NCBI RefSeq assembly: GCF_001940165.2
Contig: NZ_CP135162.1
Coordinates: forward strand, 1,291,501 to 1,355,500
Length of the DNA stretch: 64,000 nucleotides
Direction: 5' to 3'
Source: Roseburia sp. 831b
GTDB taxonomy: Bacteria; Bacillota; Clostridia; Lachnospirales; Lachnospiraceae
The number at the start of each line of letters is the position of its first letter. Positions within the stretch are counted from its first letter, which is position 1. Below, piece after piece: positions 1-8,657 of the stretch. Below the pieces are notes generated by a model. The model saw nothing but the letters and a program-made list of their open reading frames with translations. It was not told the DNA's origin and did not search any database. The position numbers and the translations under genes were made by a program.

Positions 1-1502
1 TCCGCCACATTTCCCTGATACAGAATCACCTGTCCTGTGGTTGCATCTACCGCCTCCACCGATTGTTCGGTTTTCGGTGATTTGTTGTAAACCTGATAGG
101 ACGTACTGTCATCTATATGGGCACCATAAGACGCATAATCAGCTCTCATAAGCTGCATATAGGCATAGCTTCTTGCACAGACTGCCTGGGCGCAAAGTGC
201 CTGTTTTTCAAAGCTGGATGGCATTTCACTTGGAACAACTGCATATAGATACTGCTCTAACGGCAATTCATTTACAATTGTAAATCCATTCTCGGTACCA
301 CGAACCTCAATTCTGCCCTGATATGGGTTGGAAATCTCGTTCCCATTTGCATCGCAAAGTGAAATCGTTGTATTTTGGTCCAGTGGTTCTATGCAAAGTG
401 TTGCACCACTCTCCCTTAACTTCCAGTCCTCTGCCGATACAACTGTTCCGGCAGCAAGATTTTCCTTTGTACTCTGGCAGGTAACGCTGCAATCCGAAGA
501 TGCTTTTAAGAAAACCGAAGGGCGGTTTGGCGTACTATCCTCCGCCAACAACAGGACTCGAATCTTTTCAATCTGGGCCGGCGCACTTAAAAGTACCGCA
601 CAGATTTCATCCCCCGACACCACATACTCTGCCTTCATATTGCCAAGAATAATATCGGAAAGTGATTTTTCTTCCACCTCTCCATACACCTTATAGACCG
701 GAAGCTTTCCATCGTGTGAAATCCTGCCATAATCTTTGATTTCAATCTCGTTCTCATCATAAGATAAAAGTTCTCCCTCGATGGTATCTTCCTTTTTCGA
801 AATCTTTGACAGGGTTCCTCCCTTCCACTCCAAATCACAGACTCCTGGCGTTTCTTCTTCCATCTTTGGCACCGTGACCTCATAGTCAGAACCACCATAC
901 AAAAAAGAAAGTTTCTGATTTTTATAGCTTTTTACATATACATTTTTTATGTAAGATGCCTCATCAGATTTTGAGGCAATTCCAATGCATTTTCCATCCA
1001 GAAAGAAACCTGTGTAAGCATTCCAGCAATTTAAAAAATCTTTTTTCTGTGCAAATTCATAATCCCCTTCATTGGTCATTAGGATGCATCCATCCTTACT
1101 GTCCATCGTCTCAAGCAGGAAAAAATTTTGTTCCAAAACCGTTTTATCAGTATCTAAAAAATCCAGAATCTGCCGGTAAACCTCATTCCATTCCGCTCTT
1201 TCCACTGCCTTTTTGGAATTTTCATGCTTTATATCAATATAAGAAGACACTCCCAGATGTTCGAGCAATCTTGCAAGTGTATCGTATGTCAGGACGTCCT
1301 TTTTCTCCGCTTGAAAAAAAGTATCCCATTCTTCCCCGGTATACATTGCAAACGTCAGTTCGTTTGACACTTCTTTTATAGAAACGATCGTATCATCATA
1401 AGATGCTAGGTGATAGGTCTTTTTTTGCAAATGTAACATAAGTAAAATCACACTACATACCAGAAATATTCCCACTACAATTATATAAATTCTCTTCTTC
1501 AT
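1..1502 (-). CDS. SpoIID/LytB-domain protein, C-terminus cut by window edge
   Basis: The reverse frame is open from an ATG at 1502 to the window start, about 500 codons with no stop. The N-terminus (MKKRIYIIVVGIFLVCSVIL) is a membrane anchor or uncleaved signal. The part nearest the window edge carries SpoIID-family motifs: a PSEMPSSFEKQALCAQAV stretch, then CARSYAY, then HIDDSTSYQVYN. SpoIID is a lytic transglycosylase that helps engulfment during sporulation; LytB-type relatives modify cell-wall glycan. The long region between anchor and domain (roughly residues 40-370) is unassigned, and the protein is longer than classic SpoIID, so I call the domain and not spoIID itself. The RBS is weak (GAAATGAGA). 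A 6S RNA gene lies upstream on the same strand. Confidence 0.8.
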   Translation of the reverse strand, partial: MKKRIYIIVVGIFLVCSVILLMLHLQKKTYHLASYDDTIVSIKEVSNELTFAMYTGEEWDTFFQAEKKDVLTYDTLARLLEHLGVSSYIDIKHENSKKAVERAEWNEVYRQILDFLDTDKTVLEQNFFLLETMDSKDGCILMTNEGDYEFAQKKDFLNCWNAYTGFFLDGKCIGIASKSDEASYIKNVYVKSYKNQKLSFLYGGSDYEVTVPKMEEETPGVCDLEWKGGTLSKISKKEDTIEGELLSYDENEIEIKDYGRISHDGKLPVYKVYGEVEEKSLSDIILGNMKAEYVVSGDEICAVLLSAPAQIEKIRVLLLAEDSTPNRPSVFLKASSDCSVTCQSTKENLAAGTVVSAEDWKLRESGATLCIEPLDQNTTISLCDANGNEISNPYQGRIEVRGTENGFTIVNELPLEQYLYAVVPSEMPSSFEKQALCAQAVCARSYAYMQLMRADYASYGAHIDDSTSYQVYNKSPKTEQSVEAVDATTGQVILYQGNVA

Positions 1503-1535
1503 TCATTATGTCTCATTTCTTTTGGTTTTGATGCA

Positions 1536-1583
1536 CTTCTTTTTCAATTTGAAAAAGAAGCTGCTTTCTTCGAAAGCAGCTTC
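1536..1583 (-). terminator. Terminator hairpin overlapping a second palindrome
   Basis: Read on the minus strand, a 12-bp perfect stem (1557-1583, loop GAA) is followed by TTTTTC. A second perfect palindrome (1536-1547 with 1549-1560) shares four bases with the first, so both cannot form fully at once. It lies between the 6S RNA and the SpoIID-domain gene and could end read-through from the 6S gene. Confidence 0.65.
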
Positions 1584-1691
1584 TACTCATTCGTATCTTT
1601 CTTCTTTTATCATACGTCGCTTTGAACTCTTTGGTACCTCAAAGCAATCTGCATTGCTTCTACTCTTTCGGTATCTTATTGTTCTTTCGTA

Positions 1692-1890
1692 TGGACCCAA
1701 AATGCCGTTTCCTACGATTTTGACTCCTAGCGAATGCTAGGTGGGTGTCCGCAGTCAACCTTCTGCCTTCCACTGCTCGCGTACGCCGAGGTACTGGTGG
1801 CCTGACATCCAATTGCTCATAATAGGAATCCCATAAAAGTAAATGTAGGTTCAAAATTGTAGGGGTATCGCACATCCCAGGCTTTTTCTT
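1692..1890 (-). ncRNA. ssrS: 6S RNA (SsrS), probable
   Basis: No protein fits this stretch, but its minus strand folds as one long interrupted hairpin of about 200 nt. CCTGGGATGT near the 5' end pairs with GCATTTTGGG near the 3' end, and CCTACAATTTTGA pairs with TCAAAATCGTAGG with one mismatch. The 3' side holds a small hairpin (CCTAGC ATTC GCTAGG) after ACACCCA, placed like the small hairpin in the 3' side of the central bubble of E. coli 6S RNA. Length and shape fit 6S RNA, which binds and inhibits sigmaA RNA polymerase in stationary phase. A near-consensus promoter begins it. The ends are estimates, and the call rests on recalled family features, not on a covariance search. Confidence 0.72.
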
Positions 1891-1897
1891 TAAAATT

Positions 1898-1926
1898 ATT
1901 ATACTTTAATATGTGCAGATTTACAA
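1898..1926 (-). promoter_or_regulatory. SigmaA promoter of the 6S RNA gene
   Basis: On the minus strand TTGTAA (1921-1926), 17 bp, TATAAT (1898-1903). The predicted start near 1890 coincides with the beginning of the 6S fold. Confidence 0.75.
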
Positions 1927-2026
1927 TGAAAAAATCGTGGGAATTTCTGCTTATTTTTCTATCATTTTGCTATCTTGACATTTCCAGATTTTTGTGAAAC
2001 TTTTTTACTGCAAACAGGATTTTTTC

Positions 2027-3373
2027 TTACTGCGCATACAGTTCATCCATTTCCTGCTGGTACTGGCTTAAGACCGTATCAAGGTCTGCACCTCCCACAT
2101 AGTCAATCAGATAAATACTCGCTCTGTCATAAACCGTTGCATTTTTATTATCTACCTCAATCGATGGAACATGCCCGGTAAATTCTGAGATTTTGGCATA
2201 AATTGGTTCATTTCCAAAAAATTCCTGTGGCTGCTGATATGCATCGCTCTGACTTGCCGGCAGATAGGTTGCAAGCGCACCGGAAGTTGGTAAAATCTCA
2301 CTGTAAAAATCTACATTGCTTCCAAATGTTGATTTCATAAAATCAATCGCAACATCTTTGTTTTTGGAAGAATCAATAATCAGCCAGCTTGAGCCGCCGC
2401 TGTTACTGTAATTCACTGCATTTTCAACCTGGTCGAGTCTTGGAATATTCGTCATTCTCCATAAGCCTGACTGATCTTCCGCTGCCATAATGGTGGAGGT
2501 AATCCAGCAGCCATTCATGGCACCTGCAACTTCTCCGTCATTGATAGAACCTGTGTATGCATCCCAGTTATTTTCCTCTACCAAAACACCGGAATCCAAC
2601 AACTGTTTATAGGTCACCATTGCCTCACGGAGCGCCTGATTGTCGTAGATATAGGCTCTTCCGTCCTTAGAAAGCCAGGAGCCTGCACTCTGTACCATCA
2701 ACATTAAGAAATCAGATGAACCACTCTGACAGCTTAACATCGGATATCCGGTCTTTGCCTTTACATCCATTCCAATCTCAATAAAACGGGACCATGTAAT
2801 ATCGGTAAAATCGTCTACGGTATATCCGGCTTTTTCTATAATATCCTGTCTTAAGCAAAGAATTGCAGCACCGCTGTCAAACGGAACGGTATAATGCTTT
2901 CCCTGATAGATACCCATATTTGCCTTATAAGAAGCAAACTGGGAATAATCAATTCCACTATCCGTCAAATCCGCAAATACACCGTCGTAATAATCTAAAT
3001 TTTCACTTAAATTACTGTCTTTCATCAAAAGAATATCCGGCAAATCCTCTTCTTTTCCAGATTTAATTGCGGTAGACATCTTCTGGATAATGTCAGATGC
3101 CTCCACCTGTACGACATTCAACGAAACATCCGGGTGGTCTTTTGCATAGATTTCTCCTGCTGTATTCATTGCGGAGATATTAAATGCCGGGTCCCAGCAC
3201 CAGACAGTAAGTGTAGTCCCGGTATTCTGCGTATCATCCTCCACACTTTCTTCTGCCTCATTTCTGGTTGTTTTTATCTCATAACTACTGCTTTTCGCAC
3301 ATCCCGCTGCTGACACCATCATCATAGCTGTTAACGCGATTCCTGTTATTCTGCTGATTGTTTTCCTTCTCAT
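2027..3373 (-). CDS. Extracellular solute-binding lipoprotein (ABC family 1, sugar type)
   Basis: 448 aa. It starts with a lipoprotein signal (MRRKTISRITGIALTAMMMV, then SAAGC with lipidated Cys 25). The rest resembles family 1 sugar-binding proteins: LTVWCWDPAFN near residue 55, an AMNGCWITSTI stretch and GGSSWLII. It would capture a ligand, probably a carbohydrate, outside the membrane. It sits 19 bp behind a chemoreceptor gene on the same strand, and no permease or ATPase gene is next to it. This suggests that it delivers ligand to the chemoreceptor or to a permease encoded elsewhere. The ligand cannot be told from sequence. Confidence 0.85.
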   Translation of the reverse strand: MRRKTISRITGIALTAMMMVSAAGCAKSSSYEIKTTRNEAEESVEDDTQNTGTTLTVWCWDPAFNISAMNTAGEIYAKDHPDVSLNVVQVEASDIIQKMSTAIKSGKEEDLPDILLMKDSNLSENLDYYDGVFADLTDSGIDYSQFASYKANMGIYQGKHYTVPFDSGAAILCLRQDIIEKAGYTVDDFTDITWSRFIEIGMDVKAKTGYPMLSCQSGSSDFLMLMVQSAGSWLSKDGRAYIYDNQALREAMVTYKQLLDSGVLVEENNWDAYTGSINDGEVAGAMNGCWITSTIMAAEDQSGLWRMTNIPRLDQVENAVNYSNSGGSSWLIIDSSKNKDVAIDFMKSTFGSNVDFYSEILPTSGALATYLPASQSDAYQQPQEFFGNEPIYAKISEFTGHVPSIEVDNKNATVYDRASIYLIDYVGGADLDTVLSQYQQEMDELYAQ

Positions 3374-3392
3374 TTTCTGTCCCTCCTAAGCC

Positions 3393-5414
3393 TTATATCT
3401 TAAACTGGTTAATGGACTGATCCATCTGATCCATGTCCTCTTTTACTTCCTGGGAGAGCTTACTCATGTCGACCGCCATATCGGTCTGTTTGTTGATTCT
3501 TTCTATCATTTCTTTCATCGAATCAACGTTATCATTTACCATAAGAGCAATCTCTTCTATGCTCTCTACGGATGCATTTTTCTCATTTTCCATGTCGTTT
3601 ACTTTTTCTGAAATGGTCGTAAACTTCTCCATCAGCACTTCCATATCCTGCTTCATGGAATTAAATCCTTCTGCGGTATTTGCCAACGCTTCTTCCTGCA
3701 AAGCAATCACATCTTTGGTCTTTGCAGACTGATTCACTGCATCTAAAATTTTACCTTTAATCTGCGCTACAATCTCGTTGATATCCGCTGTTGATTTGGT
3801 AGACTGTTCCGCTAATGTTCCAACCTCTTCTGCAACAACTGCGAAACCTTTTCCCATCTCTCCTGCTCTTGCAGCTTCAATGGATGCATTTAATGCCAGC
3901 AGTTTGGTCTGTCCTGCAATCTCATTGACAACGCCGATGATATTTTCAATATCGGTAATGCTCTTATTTAAGTCATTGATGATTCTTACAACTTCCATAT
4001 TCATGTTGATACTTTCCGTTGAACGATGCTGTAATGCCCTAAGCTGTTCCTGGCTCTCACCGATGGAATTCTGTGTCTGTTCTGCCACCTGGTTGATGAC
4101 ATCCGTGTAGTCTTTCACCATCTGAATCTCCTCAGAAAGATTACTCATGACGCCGGAGCAGCGTTCTGTACCGGCAACCTGTTTGTTAAACCGTTCTCCC
4201 ATTTCATTCACGGAATCTCTGATTTCCAATGAGGTATCTGCCATATTTGTCGTTGCACTGTTGATGTGATCCATCGATTCTACGACCTTATCCTCCACAA
4301 CATCCACATTGCCAATCAGTTTACGGACACTTTCAATCATATTTCCAACATGACGGTTTAAGGTGCCTAGCTCGTCGTTTGACATTTTCTCAATCTGGGC
4401 GGTAAAGTCACCGGTTGAAAGTTTTTCAAACGTGCCTACCAGCTTGCGGATGGATTTGTTTACGCCATTTACAATAATCCAGCCAATCAGTGCCGATAAT
4501 ACTGCTGCAATCACAACAAATCCGGCAATCAGATAACGGATGGATGCCACTCTTGAAAAGATTACTTTATTTGGCACAAGCACACAAAGTAGGGCATCCG
4601 CCTGCTGCACTTTTGCATAGAGGAACATATAGTCTGAACCGTTATAGGAAACGTTTTCAATGTATCCACTGTCCAAATCGCTTTCCTTTGCCATCTGATA
4701 AAACTTTGTTCCGGTAAAAACAGCGTCCTCCGAGCCATCTTTTCCAATTTCCCTGTCATCCTTTGTCACAAAGGAAACAAGGCTTCCGTCCCCTAAATCA
4801 AGTCCTTGTAAAATATCGACAATTGCGGTTTTGTCAATATCCATAACCAGCATGATATCGTTTTTGTAGTATTTTTTTGCCATTCTAAGAATGTAGGAAT
4901 CGGATGATACCTCTAACATATCGTCTAACTCGCTGCTGTTTCCGCACCAGCTATATCCGCCTTCTACCGCTTCTTTTCCCTGTGTGGTCTTCGCGAACTC
5001 CCCATAAAGTCCCTTGCTGGACTTCTGTGAGGTTGAAATTGAGTAGCCGTCGTCTCCTAAAATATAGATTCCACTGATAAAGGAATCCGTATCGGTCTTT
5101 GACACAAAATCGTTTTGTAAATCCGACTGATAGGTTGTCGCTTCTGAGTTACCCATCTTATTAGTAAAATACTTTTCGATATCCTCATTTACCAGATAAT
5201 CAACAGCAGTATCGGTTACCTTATCTAATCCAAAATTCATATAATCTGACGTCATACTCACCGACTGCTCTGCCGACTCTGTGAATGTTTTCACAATGCT
5301 CGAATATGCCATATCATACGCAATGACTCCTAGCACAATCATCAGACATACCGGGAGTAACAATGCAAGCAGCATTTTTGCCCTGATGCTTTGGAAATTG
5401 ATGTTTCGTTTCAT
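3393..5414 (-). CDS. Methyl-accepting chemotaxis protein with large extracellular sensor
   Basis: 673 aa. Order of parts: transmembrane segment near residues 14-34, an extracellular region of about 250 residues of Cache-like layout, a second transmembrane segment near 290-310 (LIAGFVVIAAVLSALIGWII), HAMP, then a long coiled-coil signalling domain. The conserved hairpin tip is present (ALNASIEAARAGEMGKGFAV, preceded by GQTKLL). It should signal through CheA/CheW to the flagellar motor. The start follows a strong RBS (AAGGAGGGTAT). The next gene in the operon encodes a solute-binding lipoprotein that may present the ligand. Confidence 0.93.
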   Translation of the reverse strand: MKRNINFQSIRAKMLLALLLPVCLMIVLGVIAYDMAYSSIVKTFTESAEQSVSMTSDYMNFGLDKVTDTAVDYLVNEDIEKYFTNKMGNSEATTYQSDLQNDFVSKTDTDSFISGIYILGDDGYSISTSQKSSKGLYGEFAKTTQGKEAVEGGYSWCGNSSELDDMLEVSSDSYILRMAKKYYKNDIMLVMDIDKTAIVDILQGLDLGDGSLVSFVTKDDREIGKDGSEDAVFTGTKFYQMAKESDLDSGYIENVSYNGSDYMFLYAKVQQADALLCVLVPNKVIFSRVASIRYLIAGFVVIAAVLSALIGWIIVNGVNKSIRKLVGTFEKLSTGDFTAQIEKMSNDELGTLNRHVGNMIESVRKLIGNVDVVEDKVVESMDHINSATTNMADTSLEIRDSVNEMGERFNKQVAGTERCSGVMSNLSEEIQMVKDYTDVINQVAEQTQNSIGESQEQLRALQHRSTESINMNMEVVRIINDLNKSITDIENIIGVVNEIAGQTKLLALNASIEAARAGEMGKGFAVVAEEVGTLAEQSTKSTADINEIVAQIKGKILDAVNQSAKTKDVIALQEEALANTAEGFNSMKQDMEVLMEKFTTISEKVNDMENEKNASVESIEEIALMVNDNVDSMKEMIERINKQTDMAVDMSKLSQEVKEDMDQMDQSINQFKI

Positions 5415-5476
5415 ATACCCTCCTTCGAAAAAAACATTTGCAATGCTCTCTTCTCCTATGTTTGCTTGATACCTCT

Positions 5477-5505
5477 ATTATACCAAGTCCATTTTTTCTT
5501 CTCAA
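5477..5505 (-). promoter_or_regulatory. SigmaA promoter of the chemoreceptor operon
   Basis: On the minus strand TTGAGA (5500-5505), 17 bp, TATAAT (5477-5482), about 60 bp ahead of the start codon. It is a vegetative promoter; I see no sigma28-type (flagellar) sequence here. Confidence 0.75.
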
Positions 5506-5691
5506 TCGATGGGCACCTGTTTTTCAGACATATTCAGCCTTATTTCTCCTATTTTCACCCTAATTTTGGAAAAGTAAGGACACTGACACATTCTCAATCT
5601 TTTTTCTTACTTATATCTAGTACTTTTGTCATACATTTTATAAATTAAATCTAAAAATTATGAATTTTTCCTTTCATTCTCTACAATTTTC

Positions 5692-5721
5692 TTGTGCTAA
5701 AGTGTAAAATTATGATATGAT
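5692..5721 (+). promoter_or_regulatory. Possible promoter of citrate synthase gene
   Basis: TTGTGC (5692-5697), 18 bp, TATGAT (5716-5721), about 30 bp before the start codon. Confidence 0.5.
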
Positions 5722-5752
5722 ATAAAAACGTTGAGTAAAAGGAGGGTTATGA

Positions 5753-7117
5753 GTGACTACAAATCCATTTTCAGAGGTGACACCTGAGTTACTACATCTA
5801 TCTGAATTCTGCAAAAGCTGTGCCGTGATTGATCCTGACCTCTACACAAAATATGACGTAAAGCGCGGGCTTCGTGACTTAAACGGAAAGGGTGTTCTTG
5901 TCGGTCTGACTGAGATTTCAGACGTCTGTGCATCCAAGGTTGTAGATGGTAAGACGGTTCCAATGCATGGTGAACTGTATTACAGAGGGTATAACGTAAA
6001 AGATATCATCAACGGAATTTCAGAGGATAATCATTTTGGTTTTGAAGAATGTACCTATTTATTATTATTTGGGAAACTCCCTACCCAGGAAGAGTTATCG
6101 GAATTCACAAAAATGCTTAGCCAATATCGTACCCTTCCAACAAGTTTTGTTCGGGATATTATTATGAAGGCTCCAAGCAAAGATATGATGAATACACTCG
6201 CAAGAAGTGTGTTAACACTTTATTCTTACGATGACAAAGCGGACGATATTTCTGTTCCAAATGTATTAAGACAGTGTTTACAGCTTATCAGTCTGTTCCC
6301 ACTTCTTTCGGTCTATGGCTATCAGGCTTACAAGCATTATCATGACGGTGCAAGTCTTTTTATCCATTCTCCAAAGCCGGAATATTCGACCGCAGAAAAC
6401 ATTTTGCATATTCTGCGTGCTGACAGCCAGTTTAGTCCTTTGGAGGCGAAATTATTAGACATCGCACTGATTCTACATATGGAACACGGTGGTGGTAACA
6501 ACTCGACTTTCACCACACACTTAGTCTCCTCTTCCGGAACCGATACTTATTCTGCAATCGCAGCATCCTTAGGTTCCCTGAAAGGTCCAAAACACGGTGG
6601 TGCCAATATCAAAGTCGTAAAAATGTTTGAAGACATGAAAGCCAACATCAGTGACTGGTCGGACGAGGACGAAATTGCACGTTACCTGACTGCTCTTTTG
6701 CACAAGGAAGCATTTGACCATGCCGGTCTTATCTATGGTATGGGGCATGCTGTTTATTCCCTGTCAGATCCACGAGCAGAAATCTTCCGTTCCTTTGTGC
6801 AGAAACTTTCCGCTGAAAAAGGCTATGAAAAAGAATTTGCACTTTATTCCTGTGTGGAACGCCTTGCTCCGGAAATTATTGCAAAAGAACGTAAAATCTA
6901 TAAGGGTGTTAGTCCAAACGTCGATTTTTACAGCGGATTTGCTTACAGCATGTTAGGTCTTCCGGTGGAATTATACACTCCAATCTTTGCAATTGCACGT
7001 ATCTCCGGCTGGAGTGCCCATCGTCTGGAAGAAGTTGCCCATAATGGCAAAATTATGCGTCCTGCCTACAAGAATGTTGGCGAGCACAAGACATACATTC
7101 CAATGCAGGATCGTTAA
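5753..7117 (+). CDS. gltA: Citrate synthase
   Basis: 454 aa. It condenses acetyl-CoA and oxaloacetate to citrate; in fermenters this usually feeds 2-oxoglutarate and glutamate synthesis. The motifs fit the family: LKGPKHGGAN with the first active-site His, YGMGHAVYS with the second, and SPNVDFYSG with the catalytic Asp. The start is GTG at 5753, chosen because AAAAGGAGGG lies about 7 bp before it; the nearby ATG at 5749 is in another frame and stops quickly. No aconitase or isocitrate dehydrogenase gene is adjacent. The long N-terminal extension before the core is common in Gram-positive clostridial enzymes. A 2-methylcitrate synthase role cannot be excluded. Confidence 0.93.
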   Translation: MTTNPFSEVTPELLHLSEFCKSCAVIDPDLYTKYDVKRGLRDLNGKGVLVGLTEISDVCASKVVDGKTVPMHGELYYRGYNVKDIINGISEDNHFGFEECTYLLLFGKLPTQEELSEFTKMLSQYRTLPTSFVRDIIMKAPSKDMMNTLARSVLTLYSYDDKADDISVPNVLRQCLQLISLFPLLSVYGYQAYKHYHDGASLFIHSPKPEYSTAENILHILRADSQFSPLEAKLLDIALILHMEHGGGNNSTFTTHLVSSSGTDTYSAIAASLGSLKGPKHGGANIKVVKMFEDMKANISDWSDEDEIARYLTALLHKEAFDHAGLIYGMGHAVYSLSDPRAEIFRSFVQKLSAEKGYEKEFALYSCVERLAPEIIAKERKIYKGVSPNVDFYSGFAYSMLGLPVELYTPIFAIARISGWSAHRLEEVAHNGKIMRPAYKNVGEHKTYIPMQDR

Positions 7118-7145
7118 AAATTGAACAAAAAATGATTATTGCACG

Positions 7146-7184
7146 AAAAAAAGATTTGTCACATTACGGACAAATCTTTTTTTC
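7146..7184. terminator. Bidirectional terminator between citrate synthase and sensor kinase genes
   Basis: A long hairpin, AAAAAAAGATTTGTC with GACAAATCTTTTTTT around a 6-7 nt loop, with A and T tracts on both sides. It serves both converging genes. The kinase stop codon (7164-7166) lies in the loop. Confidence 0.9.
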
Positions 7185-8657
7185 TGTTACAGGAAGGGAA
7201 AACCAGAACGTAGAGCCCTCTCCAACTTCACTCTCCACTCCGTATTCCGCCTGATGCAGCTCCAATATGTTTTTTACAATGGACAATCCAAGTCCGGTTC
7301 CCATCACGGAACGTTTGTGTGTCTTATCAACCTTATAATAACGATCCCACACATATGGCAGGGCATCTTTTGCGATTCCCTCTCCGCTGTCTGATACTTC
7401 GATTCTTACCTTTCCATCCGAGACCTTTTGAATCACCCGCACTGTCTTATCTGCACCGGTATAGTTGATTGCATTGTTTACGAGGTTATAAATTACCTGG
7501 AAAATCTTGAATTCATCCGCCTCGACAAACACCTCTTCCTGGTACTCGAAATCGATTACGTATCCATCCTGTTCTTTTAATTTGTTGTAGCGCTCTAACA
7601 CGGCATGAATACTCTCGGTCAGATTATACTCCGTTGCATTTTTCTCCATGACTCCGGCCTGCAATTTAGAAATATCGAGCATATCATTGACTAAATTGGT
7701 AAGCCGTTTTGACTCATCAATAACGACCTGGACATTTTCCGGTGTGTTCTCACCCGGCAAATCCCGCATCACCTCCGCGTAAGCGATAATCATGGTAAGC
7801 GGTGTCCGCAAATCGTGTGAGACATTTGCAATCAGTTCTCTTCGAAGGTTTTCATTTTTGTCAAGTTCTTTTGCAGTCTGCGTCAGTGTAGTGGAAAGCT
7901 CCGCAATCTCTTTGTAATCTTTCTCATCAAAGACAACATCAAACTTTCCTTTTGCCATCTCCTTTGCTGTATCATTGATGCGAATCATCGATTTTGATAT
8001 TTTTCTTGAAATCAGCAATGCAATCAGAAGCGATAAAACAATCATAATCACCGTAATGCAGACAAGTTCTACACGAAGCGTATGTACAGTCGCATCCACA
8101 GGTGTCAGCTGTGTATTGACAAATACAACAAGGTCTCTTGTGCCGTCGTTAATAATGTTCACATAAATCACGCTCTCCATCATATCCTGACCGTGATTTT
8201 GCATGAACTGCGGATTATCTGGCGACACAGCTGGCTTTTGCATCTTTTCCATATCTGCCATGTTTTTATCGCCCTTGAACTCAATCTTTGCCGAGCCCTG
8301 ATTCTCTTTTGCATTCTCGTAATAATTCCAGAAATCTTCCGACGGCATTGTACCTAATCTTGTAGTTGAAATATATTCCGCAGAATAAACTTCATTTCCC
8401 TGGGTATCCGTGACATAAATTGCCATGTTATTTTCTGCGGCAAGCATATCAATCTGTGACTGGACATCTTCCTCGTCCGACTGTAACAGTGCAATCGTCT
8501 CTGAGATTACCTGCTCTGCCTCTCCAGTCTTAATCATCTTATAAAAAAAGTCCAGATAACAAATCTGAAGTAACCACATCACCAGCAGTAAAATTGCGGT
8601 AAACCCTAACAAATATAAAAAAATCTTCCACTTAATACTTATCTTTTCATGCTTCAA
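7164..8657 (-). CDS. Two-component sensor histidine kinase
   Basis: 497 aa membrane kinase. Transmembrane segments near residues 12-32 and 188-208 enclose a periplasm-facing sensor of about 150 residues with a Met/Gln-rich stretch. HAMP follows, then HisKA with the phospho-accepting His in ANVSHDLRTPLT, then HATPase_c with NLVNNAINYTG (N box), SDSGEGIA (G1) and GTGLGLSIVK (G2). The start codon lies inside the end of the response regulator gene (11 bp overlap), so the two are translated together. The signal is unknown. Several Lachnospiraceae kinases of this build respond to cell-envelope stress, but nothing here shows that directly. Confidence 0.93.
   Translation of the reverse strand: MKHEKISIKWKIFLYLLGFTAILLLVMWLLQICYLDFFYKMIKTGEAEQVISETIALLQSDEEDVQSQIDMLAAENNMAIYVTDTQGNEVYSAEYISTTRLGTMPSEDFWNYYENAKENQGSAKIEFKGDKNMADMEKMQKPAVSPDNPQFMQNHGQDMMESVIYVNIINDGTRDLVVFVNTQLTPVDATVHTLRVELVCITVIMIVLSLLIALLISRKISKSMIRINDTAKEMAKGKFDVVFDEKDYKEIAELSTTLTQTAKELDKNENLRRELIANVSHDLRTPLTMIIAYAEVMRDLPGENTPENVQVVIDESKRLTNLVNDMLDISKLQAGVMEKNATEYNLTESIHAVLERYNKLKEQDGYVIDFEYQEEVFVEADEFKIFQVIYNLVNNAINYTGADKTVRVIQKVSDGKVRIEVSDSGEGIAKDALPYVWDRYYKVDKTHKRSVMGTGLGLSIVKNILELHQAEYGVESEVGEGSTFWFSLPVTEKKICP

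Noticed and set aside
1660..1875. 71-codon reverse reading frame
   Set aside because: It lies inside the 6S RNA fold, has no RBS, and its codons follow RNA pairing.
5749..5785. ATG start for citrate synthase
   Set aside because: It is out of frame and stops after 12 codons; GTG 5753 has the RBS at good distance.
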